DNA of 64,000 nucleotides from UBA2705 sp963977105 (GTDB taxonomy: Bacteria > Pseudomonadota > Alphaproteobacteria > Micavibrionales > Micavibrionaceae). Each line of letters opens with the position of its first letter. Position 1 is the first letter of the stretch. The stretch is from positions 62,001 through 126,000 of the forward strand of contig CAXBNI010000001.1 in the NCBI GenBank assembly GCA_963977105.1, written 5' to 3'. A program made the position numbers and the translations under genes. Under the pieces are notes generated by a model. The model worked only from the letters and a program-made list of their open reading frames with translations, had not been told where the DNA came from and made no database searches. Below, in pieces: positions 1 through 8,679 of this stretch.

Positions 1-1
1 T

Positions 2-124
2 ATTCAAGGCATGATTGCCATGATTGAGCCGATGCTTACGGCATTCCTTGGTATTATGATTTTGTGGATTGCGGCCGCTGTATTTGGCCCGATTTATTCT
101 AGTTTCGAAAATATTGGCTTCTAA
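2..124 (+). CDS. Type II secretion / type IV pilus inner-membrane platform protein (C-terminal end only)
   Basis: Only the last 40 codons are in the window; the gene enters from the left edge and stops with TAA at 122-124. The visible peptide contains the segment IEPMLTAFLGIMILWIAAAV followed by GPIYSS. This matches the last transmembrane helix of the GspF/PilC/MshG family: an IEP start, a small-residue-rich helix and a proline-containing periplasmic tail. These proteins form the polytopic inner-membrane base on which the extension and retraction ATPases act. The next gene starts 11 bases downstream with a good AAGGA ribosome site, so it is probably part of the pilus operon. In an MSHA-type locus this would be the MshG position. 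The family call is fairly safe; the exact subtype is inferred from the neighbours. Confidence 0.75.
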   Translation: MQGMIAMIEPMLTAFLGIMILWIAAAVFGPIYSSFENIGF

Positions 125-135
125 GGACGTTATTC

Positions 136-1722
136 ATGGCTTCAAAACCACTCCCTATATTAGCGCCATCACGTACGGTGCTTATGATGACAGACGAAAG
201 TCTGGCAATATATAACGTGCATGCCAATTTTGTCAGGTTGCAAGGTGTCGTGCCTTGGGTTGACGAGTCCTTCGTTGATAAAACGATTGCGGTTGTTACG
301 AAGCAGTGTTCAGGGTCTATTCTTGTCCTTAATGACATGGTTGAACAACACTACCGTAAAGAAAAACTTCCTAAAGTTGGCTCGCTAGATAAGGCGGGTG
401 TTTTAAGGCGTAAGCTTGCCGTTGTCTTCCCGAACCATCCTATTCGGGCGGCTTTGGCGATGAAGTCAGATAAGAAGATGGTTGGTAGCTATTACCTGTT
501 TACGGGGGTGCCTGTAACGCAACCATTTAAGCTCGCCTTGGATGTCTTGAACAAGTCGTATGCGCCTGTATTTGGTTACGCAACGCTGCCAATCGAATCG
601 GCGAGCATGATTAGTGACTTGGCACAGAATTTAGCGAAAGAAACGAAACGTAAAAAATCCAAGTGGGTTGTCTTTATTGGGCAGCACGTTAATGGTGGTT
701 TACGCCAAATCGTTACAAAAGATGGCGAACTTGCGTTGACGCGTATTACGCCGATTGTGGACTCCGATATTGACCCTGGGCTGTGGGCGAGTGAAGTATC
801 ACAAGAGTTTACGGCGACAATGAGTTATTTGGCCCGTTTTGGTTATGCACAAGAAGACGGCTTAGACGTTATTGTTGTATCTAACCCCGAGGCGTCACAG
901 GCGTTAGAGGCCATGATTACGGTTTCTTGCTATTTAACAGTGCTTACGGTTGCTGAAGCGGCTAAAAAAGTTGGGATTCGCATTGGGGCGCAGGATGATC
1001 TACGCCTTGCTGATCCGCTGCACATTGCGTGGTGTGGGCGTAAGGCCTCACTAGACCTGCCTTTGAGGTCTAAAGATTTAGATGCTGTGATGCAACCGCG
1101 ACGTATTGCAAGCGGCTTCATGTTTCTTGCAACGGTGTCGTTTTTGGCGGCTATTTATTTCGTATCGTTTACTGGTAAAAACTTGTACCAAGTCGATGCG
1201 GATATAAGTCTTGCAAAAGACCAGCAGTTGCAAGTTGAAAACATGTATCGCCGAGAGGTGGAGAGTAAGAAACGTATAGGGATTGATCTCGACAAGTTCT
1301 TTAATGCCATTAATCTTTATAATGATTTGTCTTCTAGAAACTTTGATAGTTTGGCGTGGGCAAAAGATATTGCGGAGAATTTAGGCCATAATGTACGTTT
1401 TGATGACTTCTCTATTCGTTATATCGAAGGCGCAAAAAATACAAAAGGCCATATCGAAGCGAATCTAATGATGAGCTTCCCCCCTGAGGTCGAGGTTGAG
1501 CTGGGGAATGTCAGTGTAAAAGCACTGCGTAGTCGACTAGAAAAATATTTAGGTGACGAATATATCGTGACTGTGACCAAGGAATTGCAAGATCTTGCTG
1601 CTGTTGATGTTTACTCTGACGAAGTTGGCTATGACATTACAGAGGTGCGCAGCCAGCAATTCGGAGTAAATGGTAAGAAAGATCTTACTGCGGCCATCTT
1701 GGTCAGAAAGGATCTTCGCTAA
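136..1722 (+). CDS. PilM-PilN fusion (GspL/MshI-like) pilus assembly protein
   Basis: This 528-residue protein has the architecture of a cytoplasmic actin-like domain joined through one membrane helix to a periplasmic domain. The helix lies at about residues 327-346 (GFMFLATVSFLAAIYFVSF) and is preceded by the basic cap PRR. The N-terminal part (1-320) shows PilM/MshI-like alternation with a VVFIGQHVNGG stretch. The C-terminal 180 residues have a coiled region followed by a ferredoxin-like fold, as in PilN and GspL. Such proteins link the cytoplasmic ATPase to the periplasmic alignment complex. The start is supported by AAGGA eight bases upstream. The stop overlaps the next gene by one base (TAATG), indicating coupled translation. 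In MSHA and Pseudomonas pili PilM and PilN are often separate proteins, so the fused, GspL-style arrangement is notable. The function is inferred from architecture and neighbours. Confidence 0.65.
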   Translation: MASKPLPILAPSRTVLMMTDESLAIYNVHANFVRLQGVVPWVDESFVDKTIAVVTKQCSGSILVLNDMVEQHYRKEKLPKVGSLDKAGVLRRKLAVVFPNHPIRAALAMKSDKKMVGSYYLFTGVPVTQPFKLALDVLNKSYAPVFGYATLPIESASMISDLAQNLAKETKRKKSKWVVFIGQHVNGGLRQIVTKDGELALTRITPIVDSDIDPGLWASEVSQEFTATMSYLARFGYAQEDGLDVIVVSNPEASQALEAMITVSCYLTVLTVAEAAKKVGIRIGAQDDLRLADPLHIAWCGRKASLDLPLRSKDLDAVMQPRRIASGFMFLATVSFLAAIYFVSFTGKNLYQVDADISLAKDQQLQVENMYRREVESKKRIGIDLDKFFNAINLYNDLSSRNFDSLAWAKDIAENLGHNVRFDDFSIRYIEGAKNTKGHIEANLMMSFPPEVEVELGNVSVKALRSRLEKYLGDEYIVTVTKELQDLAAVDVYSDEVGYDITEVRSQQFGVNGKKDLTAAILVRKDLR

Positions 1723-2354
1723 TGCTTAAGGTTTTAGGAACGAAACGTGTTGTATTTATCATCATTCTGGCGGCATTAAACGCGGGCGCAGGATTTGGCT
1801 ATAAGTATATGAGCGATACAATCGCTGTTAAAGAACGCCAGTTAAACGGTATTAAACGTAAGGTGCGCGATAGGTTTAATGAGGTTAAAAAGGTGCGTGA
1901 GCAGTTCGCCACTTTACGCGGACAGGTCTCTGATTATGTACGCTTGGAGAAAAATAATTTCTTTGAGGATCAGGATCGTGATGTTCTCAGAGAGATCTTT
2001 TTTGAAGCACAGAAAAAATCACAGGTGCTTAGAGCTAAATATGATGTGAGCCCATATACAGTCAAGGCGAGCGCATTTATTACCCAGCCGAACTTGAAAT
2101 GGGTTAATAGTAATGTGAGATTGAGCATCGAAGCGCTAGACGATATTGATGTCTTTAGCTTTATAGAGATTCTAGAGTCTGAGTTTCCGGGCTATGTGCA
2201 ATTCCAGTCGGTGAATATTACCCGTCATGAGGAGCTCAATGCGGATACGTTAAAGAAAATTGGTTCTGGTACGCCTGTAAGTCTGGTTAAGGCTGATGTT
2301 AGTTTTTTGTGGCATTCTGTCCCTGAAACTAAAGTTGCGGGTACTGTTCAATAG
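1722..2354 (+). CDS. PilO/MshJ/GspM-like inner-membrane alignment protein
   Basis: A 210-residue bitopic protein: a short basic N-terminus, one membrane helix at about residues 9-29, then a charged coiled-coil region (about 30-85) and a compact C-terminal domain. This is the usual plan of PilO, MshJ and GspM, which pair with PilN-type domains in the periplasm to position the platform beneath the secretin. It begins inside the stop codon of the preceding PilM-PilN fusion, so the two are translationally coupled, and the order platform-PilM/N-PilO matches pilus loci. Sequence conservation in this family is weak, so the call depends mainly on topology and position. Confidence 0.55.
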   Translation: MLKVLGTKRVVFIIILAALNAGAGFGYKYMSDTIAVKERQLNGIKRKVRDRFNEVKKVREQFATLRGQVSDYVRLEKNNFFEDQDRDVLREIFFEAQKKSQVLRAKYDVSPYTVKASAFITQPNLKWVNSNVRLSIEALDDIDVFSFIEILESEFPGYVQFQSVNITRHEELNADTLKKIGSGTPVSLVKADVSFLWHSVPETKVAGTVQ

Positions 2355-2374
2355 TTAGGTTTGAGTAAGGTTTT

Positions 2375-3073
2375 ATGAAATATTTAAATAGAGCAAGAAA
2401 TATGGCGTTTATTACGTGTCCGCGAAACAATATGCTTGTGGTCATGTTGTGCATGGGGCTGAGTGTTATGGTCGCTTTGCCAGGTCACTCTGTGGCTCAG
2501 TCACCTTATGACGGCGCGAAGAGCTTTTTAAATGAAAGTGATTTTCAATCAAAGCGCATGCAGCCAATTGAAAATGAAGATATTGTACTGCCCAATTTAT
2601 TAGAGTTAAAGACAGATCAGGAGAAAGCAACGTCTGATTTTAACGTGATGTTGCAAACGATTGTATCTGAACTGGATAACGTTGAAGAAATGGCTTACCA
2701 AAAGCCTGTAATGAAGTCTCTGTTTTATAATCTGATGGAATATGCGTTGATTCAAGAGGCGCGCCGCGGGTTTGAAGCGCGTATCCCAGGTGGCGCTCAA
2801 AATGGTAATTTTGGCGCCTCACGCGAAATTCGAGCACGTCGTAACCTCGTATTGGGCGGCATTGTGTACAGCGCCAAGGATAGTTGGTCTATTTACTTGA
2901 ATGAATTGCGCATAACGCCACATAGTTTGCCGGATGAAATATTAGACATTCAAGTACATAATGATTTTGTCAGGCTGAAATGGTTTGATAAGGGCACGAA
3001 CACAATTTATCCTGTAAAGCTGCGCCCTAATCAGAGCTTTAACTTGGATGCACGTTTGTTCTTCCCTGGTTAA
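2375..3073 (+). CDS. MshK/PilP/GspB-like secretin-associated periplasmic protein
   Basis: This 232-residue protein has a long basic N-region and a hydrophobic signal segment (about residues 20-42, ending HSVAQ), so it is probably exported or anchored. The last 75 residues form a small beta domain starting LGGIVYSAKDSWSIYLN and containing VRLKWFDKG. It resembles the homology region of GspC, PilP and MshK that contacts the N-domain of the secretin. The middle part is helical and unassigned. The position directly after the PilO-like gene fits the PilM-N-O-P order. A ribosome site AAGG precedes the ATG by five bases. The domain match is by pattern only, so the subtype is tentative. Confidence 0.5.
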   Translation: MKYLNRARNMAFITCPRNNMLVVMLCMGLSVMVALPGHSVAQSPYDGAKSFLNESDFQSKRMQPIENEDIVLPNLLELKTDQEKATSDFNVMLQTIVSELDNVEEMAYQKPVMKSLFYNLMEYALIQEARRGFEARIPGGAQNGNFGASREIRARRNLVLGGIVYSAKDSWSIYLNELRITPHSLPDEILDIQVHNDFVRLKWFDKGTNTIYPVKLRPNQSFNLDARLFFPG

Positions 3074-3091
3074 TATAGAGTAAGTTTCCTT

Positions 3092-3838
3092 ATGAATTCG
3101 GCAATCCTTAAAACTGAACAGCTTTGCGTCGGCTACCCCAAAATGGATGTTCTGACTAACGTTAATCTGTGCCTAAACAGCGGTGAGACTGTCGGCCTTA
3201 TTGGTTTAAATGGCGCTGGAAAAACGACGCTTATTAAAACGTTGCTTGAGCTTCGAAAAGCAAAGTCAGGTTCTTTTACGATTGATATTCGCTCCGACAC
3301 ACCGGCGGAAGATCCGCAGGGTGATCGTGGTTATATTAATGCGCTTGCTTACTTGCCAGAAAAGTTTGAGCCTCCTGCATTTCTTACTGGGTATGAATTC
3401 ATTGAGTTTTCGCTGAAGGTTTATGGGCGAAAAGTTAAGCGTGATGTGATCCGTCTGGCTGTACATGATATGGCGTTTGACATGAAGTTTCTTGATAAGC
3501 GTGTCTCTTCGTATTCTAAGGGCATGCGTCAAAAAATTGGTTTGTTGGCCACGGTGCTTGCTCGTTGTTCATTGATGATACTTGATGAGCCCATGAGTGG
3601 CCTTGATCCTTTTTCAAGAAGTCTGGTCAAAGACTTGATTAAGGCAGAAAAAGAAAAAGGCGCATCCTTCCTTATCAGCAGCCATGTCCTGTCAGATATG
3701 GAAGAGATCTGTGATAAAATTGCTATCATAGATGGTGGCGGTGTTCATTTCTTTGGTTTAGCTACGGACTTTGTAGGTAAGTCAGGCGCAGAGAACTTAG
3801 AGCGTGCTTTTATGAACCTTATTCTTAACAACCGCTGA
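3092..3838 (+). CDS. ABC transporter ATP-binding protein of the pilus locus
   Basis: A complete 248-residue ABC ATPase. It carries Walker A GLNGAGKTT (about residues 39-47), a Q-loop region around AYLPEKFEPP, signature YSKGMRQKIG (about 141-150), Walker B LMILDEP followed by a D-loop SGLDP, and the switch histidine in SSHVLSD. The sequence type is that of ABC-2 or CcmA/NosF-like subunits that pair with a separate membrane protein. A matching permease lies 6.7 kb downstream (10574-11341) within the same pilus gene run. Myxococcus PilH is an established example of an ABC ATPase needed for type IV pili, so a role in pilus biogenesis is plausible here. The substrate is unknown. Confidence 0.85.
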   Translation: MNSAILKTEQLCVGYPKMDVLTNVNLCLNSGETVGLIGLNGAGKTTLIKTLLELRKAKSGSFTIDIRSDTPAEDPQGDRGYINALAYLPEKFEPPAFLTGYEFIEFSLKVYGRKVKRDVIRLAVHDMAFDMKFLDKRVSSYSKGMRQKIGLLATVLARCSLMILDEPMSGLDPFSRSLVKDLIKAEKEKGASFLISSHVLSDMEEICDKIAIIDGGGVHFFGLATDFVGKSGAENLERAFMNLILNNR

Positions 3839-3959
3839 ACTAAAATTCTTACAATAAGATTCGTGCTTATATTTATAGGCTTGGCAGGGGGGCTATCTTA
3901 CTGTACAATTAATTTACCAATTCGGTCCTTCAGATCATCCACTTTTAGTGAGTCGCCCA

Positions 3960-5261
3960 ATGAACATTAATAAATTATTCCTTAGTTGTGCTGTCGTAAG
4001 TCTTGTCAGCGTTACAGCTCTCAGTGCAAATTCACAGGTGTATGCGCAGGTAAATGATGACTTTCTGGCACCACCTGTCGTTGAAAATGTAACTGAAATT
4101 GATATGGGTGATACTGACCTGTCTCTGCCGGATGATGTTGCTAGTGAAAGTATTGATTTTGATTTGTCGGAGATTGCTTCTCCTGAAGCGACGAGCGCGA
4201 GTGTAACAGCATTAGACGCAGCGGATGCCGATATTGGAGAACCTGATCTGCTTGCAGGGACTGCGGATACTGTGGGTGCTGTTGATATTGATGGTATGCC
4301 TGATTTTCCCGATGTCGGGGGCGGCAATATTGTTTCTGCGCCACCGGTAAACGCTCCGGCTCCTATTCTGAACTTAGGTGATGAAGCTTATGATGCTGTT
4401 CAAGTTGATGTTGTTGTGCCTGCTCAATCTTCGAATGCATTACCCTCTATTCCTGTGCCCGTAGCACAAAAAATTGTTAAGCCTGTTGTCTCGCCTGAGG
4501 TGATTAAAACCGTAGTCGGTGAGAGTAAAGGTAAAGTTGAGGCTGCAAATGATTACAGCCCCGAAGAAAAATATTATAGCTCTGACCGTGGCGTTACGAC
4601 GTCTGATCTGTCTACTCCATCTAAAGCTGATCCCATAAAAGACCCTGCACAAAAAGTTATTATTGTTGACCGTTTAGGGTCATCTGGCGGTGTCGATTCT
4701 CGTTTTGTTTCAGCGCAGCGTGCGCTCGACCTTAGGCGCTATGGGGCTGCTCTCCATATGTTTGAAGGGCTTTATCGTCAAAATCCAAGAGACCAACGTA
4801 TTGTTATGGGGCGCGCTGTTGCGTTGCAGATGACCGGTAACGAAGAAAAAGCTATTCAGGCTTATGAAGAGCTATTGGATTTAGCACCAAAGAACCCGAA
4901 AGTGCTGGTGAACCTTCTTGGTTTGATTGCTAAGCAGTACCCAGCTGTTGCGCTCGAGCGTTTAAAAGAGCTGTATGAGAAGAACCCTGGCAACGCAGCG
5001 ATTGCCGCGCAAATGGGCTTGGCGGAAGCGGGACTTCATAACTATGAAAGTGCTGAGCGTTATGTCGGTATTGCGACATCTATTGAGCCTGATAATGCGA
5101 AGCATTATTATAACTTGGCTGTTATTTATGACCGTAATCGCGCATATAAAAAAGCGATTGGCCATTATGAGCGTGCTTTGGAAATTGATTCAATGGCACG
5201 CGGTGGGCAAATTCAGCGCGAAGTTATTTATGACCGCCTGTCGCGCCTGCGTGGCATGTAG
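3960..5261 (+). CDS. Exported tetratricopeptide-repeat protein, MshN-like position
   Basis: The protein has an N-terminal signal segment (MNINKLFLSCAVVSLVSVTA, cleavage likely after ANSQVYA), then an acidic low-complexity region rich in Asp, Val, Ala and Pro (about residues 30-220). About four or five TPR units follow (about 240-425), for example the unit ending in LLDLAPKNPK and the unit YNLAVIYDRNRAYKKAIGHY. An upstream in-frame GTG at 3948 is possible, but the ATG at 3960 gives a cleaner signal peptide and is preferred. TPR proteins such as MshN and PilF help assemble secretins and pili. Its place between MshK-like and prepilin peptidase genes supports a periplasmic assembly role. The identity with MshN is inferred. 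Confidence 0.6.
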   Translation: MNINKLFLSCAVVSLVSVTALSANSQVYAQVNDDFLAPPVVENVTEIDMGDTDLSLPDDVASESIDFDLSEIASPEATSASVTALDAADADIGEPDLLAGTADTVGAVDIDGMPDFPDVGGGNIVSAPPVNAPAPILNLGDEAYDAVQVDVVVPAQSSNALPSIPVPVAQKIVKPVVSPEVIKTVVGESKGKVEAANDYSPEEKYYSSDRGVTTSDLSTPSKADPIKDPAQKVIIVDRLGSSGGVDSRFVSAQRALDLRRYGAALHMFEGLYRQNPRDQRIVMGRAVALQMTGNEEKAIQAYEELLDLAPKNPKVLVNLLGLIAKQYPAVALERLKELYEKNPGNAAIAAQMGLAEAGLHNYESAERYVGIATSIEPDNAKHYYNLAVIYDRNRAYKKAIGHYERALEIDSMARGGQIQREVIYDRLSRLRGM

Positions 5262-5268
5262 GGTTTAG

Positions 5269-6108
5269 ATGCTAAGCTTAGAAACTATCGATTTATTTAT
5301 TGTCATAGGCCTCTCCATAATTTTGGGGGGGCTTTTTGGTAGCTTTGCGACGGCGCTGATTTACCGTTTGCCGCGCGGAATACCAATCGCTTTTGGTGCT
5401 CATTCTAAGTGCGGGGGGCATGGGGACGGGGCTGCGCGTTCATATTGCCTTAAGTGTAATCACCAGCTTGGTGTTTTAGATTTAATACCATTTGTATCGT
5501 ATCTTTTTTTAAAGGGACGCTGCCGTTACTGTAAGGAACCCTATGGCCCAATATATTTTCTTGTTGAGGCTGCTTCAATATTATGTGTTTTGGGTTTATT
5601 GCTAACTTATGGGCTAACAGTATCAACACTGGTCTATGTGGCCGCTATTCCTGTGCTTCTTTCCTTGTTAGTAATTGATTTAAAGCACTATATTTTGCCA
5701 AATGGCTTGGTTGTCGCGCTTTGGCTGTTGGGTGTATGTGCGTATATGGGCTCAGTGTCTATATCAGCGCCAATATCAGTGTTTGTTACATTTGGGGCAT
5801 TTGTTCTTTTAGATAGCGCTCTGTATGCTGGTCTGGCGTTCTTGGTTGGTGTGGCGTTTACAAGAATATTGAAAAAGGAAGCTTTGGGACTCGGTGATGT
5901 TAAGTTTTTTGCGGCTGCTGGTGTGTGGATCGGTCTTGTGCTTCTGCCTGCGTTTTTGATGATAGCGGGCGTTGTTGGTTTGTTACATGGGGGCTTTATG
6001 CGCCTTAGGTACAAAAGTGCAATTTTTCCGTTTGGTCCATCCCTTATCATATCTTTAGTAATATGTTACCTTTTCAAAGATGTGATTATATTGTATTTTT
6101 ATGGGTGA
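5269..6108 (+). CDS. pilD: Type IV prepilin leader peptidase / N-methyltransferase
   Basis: A 279-residue polytopic aspartic protease that cleaves class III prepilin leaders and methylates the new N-terminus. An N-terminal GSFATALIYRLP motif is followed by a cytoplasmic zinc-ribbon domain with cysteine pairs C60/C63 and C85/C88. The two catalytic aspartates are visible in VIDLKHYILP (Asp137) and GLGDVKFF (Asp210). About seven to eight membrane helices fill the rest. The gene follows the TPR gene by seven bases and precedes pilT, so it sits inside the pilus operon. All key residues are present, so it should be active. Confidence 0.95.
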   Translation: MLSLETIDLFIVIGLSIILGGLFGSFATALIYRLPRGIPIAFGAHSKCGGHGDGAARSYCLKCNHQLGVLDLIPFVSYLFLKGRCRYCKEPYGPIYFLVEAASILCVLGLLLTYGLTVSTLVYVAAIPVLLSLLVIDLKHYILPNGLVVALWLLGVCAYMGSVSISAPISVFVTFGAFVLLDSALYAGLAFLVGVAFTRILKKEALGLGDVKFFAAAGVWIGLVLLPAFLMIAGVVGLLHGGFMRLRYKSAIFPFGPSLIISLVICYLFKDVIILYFYG

Positions 6109-6131
6109 ACATTATTTTCGTTAATAGAGTT

Positions 6132-6160
6132 TTTACATTCTAAAAATATGATACTCTAAA
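6132..6160 (+). promoter_or_regulatory. Candidate sigma70-type promoter for pilT-pilU
   Basis: The boxes TTTACA (6132-6137) and TCTAAA (6155-6160) are 17 bases apart in an AT-rich stretch between the pilD stop and the pilT start. This would allow separate transcription of the two retraction ATPases. It was read by eye only, and the -10 box is imperfect. Confidence 0.35.
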
Positions 6161-6225
6161 CATATGCGCATTTGCGTTTCCGTCGCCTCACGCTCTGTGA
6201 GACATCTTTTATAAGGAGATATACC

Positions 6226-7377
6226 TTGGACATTACTCAACTTTTGGCTTTTTCTATGCAGAACAACGCATCGGATTTGCACCTCAGCGCGAACCAGCCG
6301 CCCATCGTGCGTGTTTATGGTGAAATGAAGCGTGTTAAGATGGATGCGCTTGCGAGTGATGATATACGTAGTATGCTGTTTTCGATTATGACGGAAGAGC
6401 AGCGTGCTGAGTATGAAAAAGAACTGGAAATAGATTTTGCGATCTCTTTTGGTGAAAAAGCCCGTTTTCGTGTGAATGCGTTTACGACGCGTGAGGGGGC
6501 TGCTGCGGTTTTTCGTAGTATTCCGTCAGATATTCCAAGCATGGAAGATCTTGAGCTTCCTCCGGTTATGAAACGCTTTGCTGAGTTGGAAAAAGGGCTG
6601 ATTTTGGTTACGGGTCCTACAGGCTCTGGTAAGTCAACAACGTTGGCATCAATGGTTAACCATATCAACCAAACAACCAGTAAGCATATTCTTACGGTCG
6701 AAGACCCTGTGGAGTTTTTCCACACGTCACAGAAATCGTTGATCAACCACCGTGAAGTTGGTACGGATACGCATAGCTTTAGCCGCGCCTTGAAGTCGGC
6801 ACTTCGTGAAGATCCTGATGTTATCCTTGTTGGTGAGATGCGTGACCATGAAACAATCTCTCTGGCGCTGACTGCAGCCGAAACCGGCCACTTGGTTTTT
6901 GGTACATTGCACGCGAACTCTGCGGCAAAGACCATTGACCGTATTATTGATGTATTTGAATCTGGCGATAAGGATATGGTTCGCGCCATGCTTTCCGGCT
7001 CATTGCAGGGGGTTATTGCGCAAACACTATTGAAGCGTGCTGATAATGGTGGGCGCGTTGGTGCATTTGAAATTCTAGTTGGTACGAATGCGGTAAGAAA
7101 CCTTATCCGCGAGAATCAAATCGCACAGATGTATTCTATGATGCAAACAGGCGCACGTTACGGGATGGTGACGATGGAGGAGGCGATCAAGAATTTAACC
7201 GAAGGTGGTATTATTTCTAAGCGTGAGGCGCGTAGGGCCCTGCTTAAGGCGTCTGATGATGAGTCTGAATTTGAAGATGATGAGCTGGATGACGTTCAGG
7301 GGGCGGCTTCCTCTGAATCAGGTGCTGAGGCTAATGATGAAGGTAAGGCGACAGCAGAAGAAGGTTATTCATTTTGA
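6226..7377 (+). CDS. pilT: Pilus retraction ATPase PilT
   Basis: A hexameric secretion ATPase of the PilT subfamily that powers pilus disassembly at the cytoplasmic face. The TTG at 6226 is chosen as start because it has AAGGAG seven bases upstream and yields the canonical N-terminus MDITQLLAFSMQNNASDLHL. Walker A GPTGSGKST is at about residue 130, the Asp box and Walker B ILVGEMRD at about 198-205, the His box HLVFGTLHA at about 221, and the PilT-type AVRNLIREN motif follows. The last 40 residues form an unusual, strongly acidic tail (DDESEFEDDELDD and further Glu/Asp). The stop overlaps the start of pilU. Confidence 0.93.
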   Translation: MDITQLLAFSMQNNASDLHLSANQPPIVRVYGEMKRVKMDALASDDIRSMLFSIMTEEQRAEYEKELEIDFAISFGEKARFRVNAFTTREGAAAVFRSIPSDIPSMEDLELPPVMKRFAELEKGLILVTGPTGSGKSTTLASMVNHINQTTSKHILTVEDPVEFFHTSQKSLINHREVGTDTHSFSRALKSALREDPDVILVGEMRDHETISLALTAAETGHLVFGTLHANSAAKTIDRIIDVFESGDKDMVRAMLSGSLQGVIAQTLLKRADNGGRVGAFEILVGTNAVRNLIRENQIAQMYSMMQTGARYGMVTMEEAIKNLTEGGIISKREARRALLKASDDESEFEDDELDDVQGAASSESGAEANDEGKATAEEGYSF

Positions 7378-8501
7378 GCGTTCCTATTATATTCACGTAT
7401 CTTAAAGAAATGGCTGAGCGGGATGCGAGTGATTTGTATCTCACGCAAGGTTTTCCACCAGCCATCCGCGTGGATGATCGTATCATAAACATTTCGACGA
7501 GTAATCTTGATGTGCAAGATTTAAACGAAATATTGGGCATGGTGCTAACGAATCGTCAGCGCCGTGAATACGAAACCGAGATGGAGCTTAATACGTCCCT
7601 TGATATGGGGAAGTATGGACGCTTTCGTCTGAACGTTTTTCGTCAAAAACAATCACCAGGCCTGGTTATACGCCGTGTCAAAACACAAATACCAAGCTTT
7701 GAAGAGTTGCAAATACCGGCATTGTTAAAAGATTTGGCGATGACAAAACGTGGGTTAATACTGGTTACAGGTATGACGGGCTCCGGTAAGTCAACAACCT
7801 TAGCGGCTATGCTAAACCACCGTAATGCAGCGAAGCCCGGGCATATTATTACGATTGAAGACCCGATAGAGTATTATCACGAGCATCAAAAATGCGTCGT
7901 AACGCAGCGAGAAGTCGGTGTTGATACTGAAACTTACGCTATTGCGCTAAAGAACGCTTTGCGTCAGCGCCCAGACGTTGTCTTGGTCGGCGAGGCCCGT
8001 GACCGTGATGTTATGGAGCAAGCTTTAGCGACAGCCGAAACGGGTCATTTATGTTTGTCTACTTTGCATACAAATAACTCTTATCAAGGGATTGAACGTA
8101 TTGTAAATATGTTCCCAGAAGACAGGCATGACCAAATCCGAGCATCACTTGCCATGAATCTACGGGCTATCATTTCGCAACGTTTGGTGCCATCAGTTGA
8201 TGGCGGCATGACGGTGGCGATGGAAATTTTGATTAACGAAGGTTTGATTAAGGACCTGATTGAGCAAAATAAAGTTTCGAAAATCCCCGAAGTTATAGGC
8301 CAAAACATTAATATGGGCATGTGCACATTTGACCAGTCATTGCTTAATTTATATAGCCGAGGGCTTATCACAGAGGACGTTGCTGTGGCGCATTCCGATA
8401 CGCCAAATGACGTGCGGTTGAAAATTCAGCAAATGCGCTTGGGCAATACAGACATTGGTTTGGCGAGCTTAGACACGTCTCGTTTGAAAATTTCAGATTA
8501 A
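7374..8501 (+). CDS. pilU: PilU-type accessory retraction ATPase
   Basis: The second PilT-family ATPase, 375 residues, overlapping pilT by four bases with a TTG start. Walker A GMTGSGKST is at about residue 132, and the Walker B and His boxes are DVVLVGEARD and HLCLSTLHTNN. The N-terminal GGSDLFIT-like region of PilU is represented by ERDASDLYLTQG. PilU normally works together with PilT to raise retraction force and depends on PilT, and the tandem pilT-pilU order is classical. An internal ATG just before ERDASD is an alternative start, but the upstream residues fit the family. Confidence 0.87.
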   Translation: MSVPIIFTYLKEMAERDASDLYLTQGFPPAIRVDDRIINISTSNLDVQDLNEILGMVLTNRQRREYETEMELNTSLDMGKYGRFRLNVFRQKQSPGLVIRRVKTQIPSFEELQIPALLKDLAMTKRGLILVTGMTGSGKSTTLAAMLNHRNAAKPGHIITIEDPIEYYHEHQKCVVTQREVGVDTETYAIALKNALRQRPDVVLVGEARDRDVMEQALATAETGHLCLSTLHTNNSYQGIERIVNMFPEDRHDQIRASLAMNLRAIISQRLVPSVDGGMTVAMEILINEGLIKDLIEQNKVSKIPEVIGQNINMGMCTFDQSLLNLYSRGLITEDVAVAHSDTPNDVRLKIQQMRLGNTDIGLASLDTSRLKISD

Positions 8502-8679
8502 AATCTCGCGCATAAATTGTTTATATTTGCTGTTGAATGCTTATTTCTTTACTTGCCTAAAGTGTTAAAAAGAAGCAAAATGTATAGATTGATTCTATAT
8601 TGTTTTGCGAATCATATCTAAAGTTGGTTTTCAAAATCGGCGTTTTGTCTTTCTATAGTTAAAAAAAGTGGGTTCCCAT

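Noticed and set aside
6315..6989. A 224-codon frame opposite pilT
   Set aside because: It is a shadow of a strongly conserved gene, with no motif of its own.
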